Part shown: one piece after another, positions 59,844-64,000 of the stretch
Layout of the letters: each line of letters opens with the position of its first letter
Numbering within the stretch: position 1 is the stretch's first letter
The notes under the pieces: model-generated
Seen by the model: only the letters and a program-made list of their open reading frames with translations
The model's database searches: none
Told to the model about the DNA's origin: nothing
DNA from: an uncultured Flavobacteriaceae bacterium
Lineage (GTDB): Bacteria; Bacteroidota; Bacteroidia; Flavobacteriales; Flavobacteriaceae
DNA: 64,000 nucleotides
Direction: 5' to 3'
Assembly (NCBI GenBank): GCA_938029725.1
Contig: CALHGE010000035.1
Location: forward strand, 19,626 to 83,625
Made by a program: the position numbers and the translations under genes

Positions 59844-59887
59844 TGAAACTAAGCTTAGTTAACTTTTTATAAAATGATATTTGTCAT
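59844..59887 (-). promoter_or_regulatory. FNR-like site plus -7 box, TauE-like gene
   Basis: ATGAC-N4-ATCAT on the minus strand (59874-59887), 22-bp spacer, TAGTTTCA (59844-59851). Confidence 0.75.
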
Positions 59888-60148
59888 GCCTATTGCAATA
59901 CCTAGGTGCTCTCAATGTATAAATGTAGTATCGCAAATGTAGCCAGATATAGAAAACATAACCGAATTTATGGTTTTTAGAATTGGTTATATCAAATGAT
60001 AGGGGTAGCTTCTAAGTGCAAAAAAAAGGTCAAAGTGAAGCACTGAAAACGGATTTTTTTGAAGCACTTAAAAAACCGTTTCAGACTATGTTATAAAAGG
60101 GCTGTAATAAATAGGGCTATGCTCACTTTAATCCGGCGCGGGTGGTAT

Positions 60149-60268
60149 GCAATGTCCTTCCTTTCCACATTGATAGCAGTTGCTAACAAACTACTCAAAC
60201 AGTCTTTTGCTATTGCAAAATCTAGTAGACCATATGATGAAACTTACGTTTCCATACTGCCAAGATAA
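60149..60268 (+). pseudogene. C-terminal remnant of an IS110-family transposase
   Basis: The last 39 codons of a plus-strand frame read AMSFLSTLIAVANKLLKQSF then AIAKSSRPYDETYVSILPR and stop. This resembles the C-terminal end of IS110/IS116/IS902 transposases of Bacteroidota (pattern AVANKLLKQAFAIAKSG-PYD as I recall it). Upstream sequence is not coherent, so only the tail survives. The rest of the 560-bp gap around it has no gene. Confidence 0.45.
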
Positions 60269-60396
60269 ATAGAAGATAGATTGAATAAAAAAAACTCAAA
60301 GAATCAAGTTATTGAACCTATGAGCGTGGAATAATAATGTCTCAAATTAAGGAAGAATTTGTTTGTTTTTTACTTCAGTTCTTTGTTGGCAAATCG

Positions 60397-60963
60397 TTAT
60401 TGAGTTTTTTGAGATTGTTTTATCTGTTCCCATCGTTTTGGGTCAACTGTTTTCCAGTAAATTTCATAAAAATCTCTTTTCTTAGAATTATTGGTTTTAA
60501 TCATTTCTGAAAAGTATTCTATCAATTTAGTTTTGTATTCAGATTCGTCAGATAATAAATCTTTGTTTTTTTTATCAAAAACCAAAACTGAAGCATAGAT
60601 AGTTTCTACGCTTTCTAAACCGTTTGTAGCAACAATGAATTCAGTTGTGTCGTTCGGAAAGAGTTTTACATTATTCCACAATAAAATTGGATGATTTCGT
60701 CCATTTGGATAAATTTCTTGATTCCATTTTCCAAACCTGTCATACATTCCTTTTTTTGTATACATCGCAGTATGAACACATTCATATTTTACTTCGTTCA
60801 GAAATATTGTGTCATTATGCACTAGTGACTCAAATTTTTCTTTAATTATAGTTTTGTAATCATTTTTCATTATCGTCTTGCACCGCTTTTCAGTTTTTAT
60901 TTTTGTTGAAGAGCAAGAAATCAAGATTAACGCTGTGATTATTGTAAATATGCTGTTTTTCAT
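60397..60963 (-). CDS. lipoprotein of unknown function, cassette-like
   Basis: A 188-residue protein; the ATG at 60963 is followed by a lipoprotein signal (MKNSIFTIITALILISCSS, lipid Cys at residue 17). The mature part has no recognised domain (KFESLVHNDTIFLNEVKYEC; two further Cys). It starts just below the hairpin repeat at 60971-61160 and looks like a cargo gene of that repeat. Composition is more AT- and Lys/Asn-rich than the neighbours, compatible with transfer. Confidence 0.7.
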   Translation of the reverse strand: MKNSIFTIITALILISCSSTKIKTEKRCKTIMKNDYKTIIKEKFESLVHNDTIFLNEVKYECVHTAMYTKKGMYDRFGKWNQEIYPNGRNHPILLWNNVKLFPNDTTEFIVATNGLESVETIYASVLVFDKKNKDLLSDESEYKTKLIEYFSEMIKTNNSKKRDFYEIYWKTVDPKRWEQIKQSQKTQ

Positions 60964-60970
60964 AATGTTT

Positions 60971-61160
60971 GCCAACGTTTTAGCTAAGTGTAGTGCGGAA
61001 GCAAGGAAACTTTTCGTTTCCGTCTGCGCACGAAGCTAAAGCTTATTGTTTAGTTTTACTTTTTCTTATCCAAAGCTAAATCCCAAAGATTTTGCGGACA
61101 TTATAAAAATACACAAATCTTTCGATTAAGCCCGAACCCCGTATTGTTTATAGGTTGTGT
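60971..61160. repeat. cassette-border repeat, copy A
   Basis: A block of about 190 bp that matches copy B (63672-63865) in order: GCCAACGT-like start, a pyrimidine-rich middle, an inner hairpin (GCTAAATC / GATTTTGC with loop CCAAA, 61075-61095), then a CCCCGTATT segment and the end TTGTGT. Similarity is patchy but collinear. An IS copy is joined to its right edge. Confidence 0.6.
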
Positions 61161-61211
61161 GCCTGTTGCGCAAGTCCTTGTTAAAAATAGTGTTTTTGCT
61201 TAACTTTAGTT

Positions 61212-62780
61212 ATGCAGGGAAAAAAGGATTATCAGGAGAAGCTTTTCAATAATTTTCAATTAAGTAATCGTGTACCCAAGACGAATTTCTACCGTCGCTT
61301 AAAGGGAGTGCTTGATTTAAATTTTCTCTATAAGCAGACCAAGGAATATTATGGAGAAAGTGGTCAAAAGAGTATTGATCCCGTAGTGTTCTTTAAGCTT
61401 TGTTTAGTGGGCTATCTAGAGAACCTTATTAGTGATCGTAAGCTGATTTCACATTGTTCAATGCGCTTGGACATTCTTTATTTCATAGGCTATGATATTG
61501 ATGAAGAGTTACCATGGCATAGTACAATCAGTAGAACACGCCAACTGTTTCCCGAATCTATTTTTGAAGAAGTGTTCACCAAAGTTCTACAGATGTGTAT
61601 AGCGACGGGCATGGTCAGTGGTCACACGCAAGCGATTGATTCCGCTCCTGTAAAGGCCAATGCGAGCATGGATACTTTGGAGCTGAAAGTACCTGAAGAA
61701 GATTTAGAAGACCATCTGAAAAAGATACGTGCCATTAGCGCCATGGACAAAGAAGTACCCTATCGCAAGAGCAAAGATAATAAGTCAGATAAAGATCAGC
61801 GCAGTATCACTGCGAGCAAGAAAGAACTTGATGCGATAAAGGGCCGTAACAAGAAATGGGCAAAAGACCAAGATCAGCGCCCTGGCGCAGGAAACAAAGG
61901 TGCCAAGTATACCAGTAACAAGACCCATTATAGTCCAACAGATCCTGATGCTAGAATAAGTGTCAAACCGGGTAAAGCTAGAAAGCTGAACTACCTGAGT
62001 CAATTAAGTGTAGATACAGCGCATCATGTGATCACAGATATTAGAGCTTACCACGCAGATGGCAAAGACAATCAACAACTACCCGATATCGTAAAGCGAC
62101 TGCAGCGCAGGTTATGGAAAAATGGTTTGGTCTGGGAAAACTGTGTTGCTGATACTGGCTATAGTAGCGGAGAGAACTATGCGTTTTTAGAACAACAGGG
62201 ACTGAAGAGTTTCATTCCTCCCCATGGTACTTATAAGGGTGGTCCTTCGAACATGTTCTATGTGAAGGAACACGATCATTATTTGTGCCCACGAGGAGAG
62301 ATAATACCTTTCAAGAAAGTATTTCTGGACAGCCGCACCAAGACCAAGAAGAAGTCCTATCGCGCATCGAGCAAGATTTGTAAGGGTTGTCCATTACGCT
62401 CTACATGTTTGGGGAAAGTGAATGAGAAACAGTTCTCGGTCACCTATTTCAGGGCCGAGTACCAGCGTAATATAGAAAGGGTAAATAGTCCACAGGGCAG
62501 GTATATGAAAGGCAAACGTCAGAGTACCGTAGAGCCTGTTTTTGGTACATTAACTCAGTTTATGGGCATGCGCAAAATAAATACTCTCGGACTTAAACAG
62601 GCCAACAAAGTGATGCACCTCTCAGCAATGGCCTACAATCTTAAGAAATACTTGAAATTTGAACAAAAACGCTCCAATAGTGGGCTAGGAAAGCGTGCTT
62701 TTAAGGTCTTTGTGAAAAGTGTCGTTCAACATCTATTTTTAGCATTGCTAAGGCATCAAAAACTGACCTTCCAATACTAA
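61212..62780 (+). CDS. IS1182-type transposase
   Basis: A 522-residue DDE transposase. The N-terminal DUF772-type region has DPVVFFKLCLVGYLENLISD and ELPWHSTISRTRQLFPE. The first catalytic Asp is in HTQAIDSAPVKANAS and the second in NCVADTGYSSGENYAFLE. The Cys-rich CKGCPLRSTCLG and the C-terminal RQSTVEPVFGTLTQFMGMRK supply the final Glu. Length and order fit the IS1182 group. The frame is intact, so the element may be active. Confidence 0.92.
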   Translation: MQGKKDYQEKLFNNFQLSNRVPKTNFYRRLKGVLDLNFLYKQTKEYYGESGQKSIDPVVFFKLCLVGYLENLISDRKLISHCSMRLDILYFIGYDIDEELPWHSTISRTRQLFPESIFEEVFTKVLQMCIATGMVSGHTQAIDSAPVKANASMDTLELKVPEEDLEDHLKKIRAISAMDKEVPYRKSKDNKSDKDQRSITASKKELDAIKGRNKKWAKDQDQRPGAGNKGAKYTSNKTHYSPTDPDARISVKPGKARKLNYLSQLSVDTAHHVITDIRAYHADGKDNQQLPDIVKRLQRRLWKNGLVWENCVADTGYSSGENYAFLEQQGLKSFIPPHGTYKGGPSNMFYVKEHDHYLCPRGEIIPFKKVFLDSRTKTKKKSYRASSKICKGCPLRSTCLGKVNEKQFSVTYFRAEYQRNIERVNSPQGRYMKGKRQSTVEPVFGTLTQFMGMRKINTLGLKQANKVMHLSAMAYNLKKYLKFEQKRSNSGLGKRAFKVFVKSVVQHLFLALLRHQKLTFQY

Positions 62781-62793
62781 GTTGGTAATAAAA

Positions 62794-62812
62794 AAGCCTC
62801 TTAAAGAGGCTT
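62794..62812 (-). terminator. hairpin downstream of the transposase gene
   Basis: AAGCCTCTT / AAGAGGCTT stem with a very short loop. The T run lies on the minus-strand side, so it would best stop transcription coming from the right; on the plus side it is T-poor. Confidence 0.5.
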
Positions 62813-62878
62813 ATATTGAACTGTTTTTTTCTTGATTAGGGGCTTGTGCCACGGTTACCATTATTAGCCACAGGTTTT

Positions 62879-63088
62879 TTATTCAGCATCAGAATATTCC
62901 ATTAAATCGGCAGGCTGACAATCAAGAGCTTTGCATATAGATTCTAAAGTCGAAAAACGAATAGCTTTAGCTTTTCCCGATTTTAAAATTGAAATATTCG
63001 CTGTTGTAATTCCAATTATTTTTGCGAGTTCTTTACTTTTCATTTTTCGTTTGGCTAGCATAACATCAAGGTTTATTATTATAGCCAT
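62879..63088 (-). CDS. XRE-family helix-turn-helix regulator
   Basis: A 69-residue Cro/CI-type protein: MKSKELAKIIGITTANISIL carries the helix-turn-helix and ICKALDCQPADLMEY ends it (YozG-like short type). It follows the DUF2975 membrane protein gene by three bases. This DUF2975 plus HTH pair recurs in Firmicutes and Bacteroidota and is typically an autonomous cassette of unknown purpose. Confidence 0.88.
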   Translation of the reverse strand: MAIIINLDVMLAKRKMKSKELAKIIGITTANISILKSGKAKAIRFSTLESICKALDCQPADLMEYSDAE

Positions 63089-63091
63089 AAA

Positions 63092-63589
63092 TTAAACTGT
63101 TAGTTCATTTTCTTCTTTTATGTTTTTTGCCAAATTGAGCGTGTTACTTTGGATAATAAAAAACATTCCAATAATCGTTAAAAAGAGAGGAACTAATAAG
63201 TTGGTGTCATAAATTAGTTCAAATTTACCTCCATAGAGTTTATTTAGCCACAGAATAGTATAAAGTGCGAATGAAATAATTCCAGTAAGCAAAAAATGAT
63301 TTCCCGATTTTTTTAGATTACCAATAATTTTTTCTGAGAAATATTTATTTGATAGTAAGAACCTTGCCATTTTTCTTAGAAAATATAATCCTCTTAGAAA
63401 TATTATGTAAGTAATAAAAGTCAAAATAGTAATTGCCCAGTATAACATACTCCAATCTTCAATATTTATATTGACTTGATTGATATTTACAATGCCGAAG
63501 GGTATGATAACTACTATTCCAATTAATCCAATAAAATGAAGGATATAAAGAATGTCGACTAGCGATTTGAATAAAATGGTGTTTTTCAT
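63092..63589 (-). CDS. DUF2975 membrane protein
   Basis: A 165-residue protein with four membrane helices (LHFIGLIGIVVIIPFGIVNI, YWAITILTFITYIIFL, FLLTGIISFALYTILWLNKL, LVPLFLTIIGMFFIIQSN) and a charged loop between helices 2 and 3. First gene of the pair with the small regulator. Its upstream side borders repeat copy B. Strong Asn/Ile/Lys codon bias suggests acquired DNA. Confidence 0.82.
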   Translation of the reverse strand: MKNTILFKSLVDILYILHFIGLIGIVVIIPFGIVNINQVNINIEDWSMLYWAITILTFITYIIFLRGLYFLRKMARFLLSNKYFSEKIIGNLKKSGNHFLLTGIISFALYTILWLNKLYGGKFELIYDTNLLVPLFLTIIGMFFIIQSNTLNLAKNIKEENELTV

Positions 63590-63671
63590 GTTTGAAAAAA
63601 TTATAATTCAAATATAATAAAATTATTGATAAACAATAATATAATTATGAAAAACGATATTTTTCAAGTTG

Positions 63672-63865
63672 TGGCTAACGTCTGGGCTATTATTAGTGTG
63701 GGGCTCTTATTTACGATTTCCATCGCGTCACAGCTCGTAGCCAAATCTTTTTGTTTTGTTTTAATTTTTCCTGTCCTAAGCAAAATCCCAAAGATTTTGC
63801 GACCTCATAAATATATACAGTCCTTGGCGTAAAAACCTAAACCCCGCATTAATTATAGCCATTGT
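63672..63865. repeat. cassette-border repeat, copy B, with strong outer hairpin
   Basis: Outer arms at 63685-63703 and 63842-63860 pair in 16 of 19 positions, two of the three mismatches being G-T. An inner perfect hairpin GCAAAATC / GATTTTGC (63780-63800) is shared with copy A. A second IS copy starts at the right edge. The layout (large foldable repeat beside a small foreign gene) resembles recombination sites of gene cassettes. Confidence 0.6.
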
Positions 63866-64000
63866 GCCTGTTGCGCAAGTCCTTGTTAAAAATAGTGTTT
63901 TTGCTTAACTTTAGTTATGCAGGGAAAAAAGGATTATCAGGAGAAGCTTTTCAATAATTTTCAATTAAGTAATCGTGTACCCAAGACGAATTTCTACCGT
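63866..64000 (+). mobile_element. second copy of the IS1182-like element, cut by window end
   Basis: All 135 bases to the window end are identical to 61161-61295, in the same orientation as the first copy. The complete element is expected to continue for about 1.56 kb. Confidence 0.9.
63917..64000 (+). CDS. IS1182-type transposase, N-terminal fragment at window edge
   Basis: 28 codons from the ATG at 63917, identical to the start of the transposase at 61212, with the same 51-bp distance from the element's left end. Truncated only by the window. Confidence 0.9.
   Translation, partial: MQGKKDYQEKLFNNFQLSNRVPKTNFYR

Larger units (their letters stand above)
61161..62856 (+). mobile_element. IS1182-family-like insertion sequence, complete copy
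   Basis: About 1.7 kb. The left end (61161-61177) and the reverse complement of the right end (62840-62856) match at 11 of 17 positions around GCxCAAGxCC, forming imperfect terminal inverted repeats. The left boundary is supported because identity to the second copy (63866 on) begins within three bases of it. No clear target duplication is seen; the right boundary is approximate. Confidence 0.75.

Noticed and set aside
63626..63832. 68-codon plus-strand frame across repeat copy B
   Set aside because: It covers the hairpin repeat, and the matching part of copy A does not keep a corresponding frame.

Overview
The window looks like chromosomal DNA of a marine flavobacterium (Bacteroidota, Flavobacteriaceae). 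The evidence is AT-rich DNA, promoters of the Bacteroidota type (a TAnnTTTG box near -7), few Shine-Dalgarno sequences, lipoproteins with a Cys lipobox, a carotenoid cluster of the saproxanthin/myxol type, a CusA pump fused to a TolC-like protein, and a TonB-type protein. I could not run any database search, so family names rest on recognised motifs.

Layout. 1-6.6 kb: end of an RluF-type pseudouridine synthase, a lacZ-symporter pair and a beta-lactamase-like serine hydrolase. 6.7-13.7 kb: two periplasmic SurA/PpiC-like chaperones and a MoxR ATPase, aconitase, then two thioredoxin-like membrane proteins, one without the first active-site Cys and one frameshifted. 13.7-20.2 kb: carotenoid genes (CrtA-like, cruF, crtD, crtZ, crtB, crtI) headed by a B12-binding MerR regulator of the CarH type. 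20.4-24.1 kb: tRNA-Leu(GAG), a LytTR protein, a TonB-like protein and cardiolipin synthase.

24-60 kb is the most interesting part. It holds eight tandem-domain universal stress proteins, D-lactate dehydrogenase, ribosome hibernation factor HPF, thioredoxin, a sigma-like factor, a TerB-like protein, a CbpA/CbpM pair, an RNA-processing beta-CASP nuclease with an ATP-cone nuclease, transporters, and two two-component systems. One of these is a PAS histidine kinase overlapping a response regulator fused to a CRP/FNR DNA-binding module. Reading the intergenic regions by eye I found thirteen FNR-like palindromes (TGAY-N4-RTCA), all between 26 and 60 kb. At fourteen promoters the site lies exactly 22 bp upstream of a TAnnTTTG-like box, which places it at about -41.5, the class II activator position. 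I propose that the kinase/CRP-fusion pair controls this dormancy or low-oxygen style island. Two of these promoters point at things without a clear gene: a roughly 210-nt transcript ending in a strong hairpin (about 55.5-55.7 kb) and a small reading frame near 33.9 kb.

57-64 kb shows decay and mobility: a broken ABC-2 permease, a remnant of an IS110-type transposase, and cassette-like small genes bordered by a diverged hairpin-forming repeat of about 190 bp. Two copies of one IS1182-type element sit at the same edge of that repeat; the second copy runs off the window.
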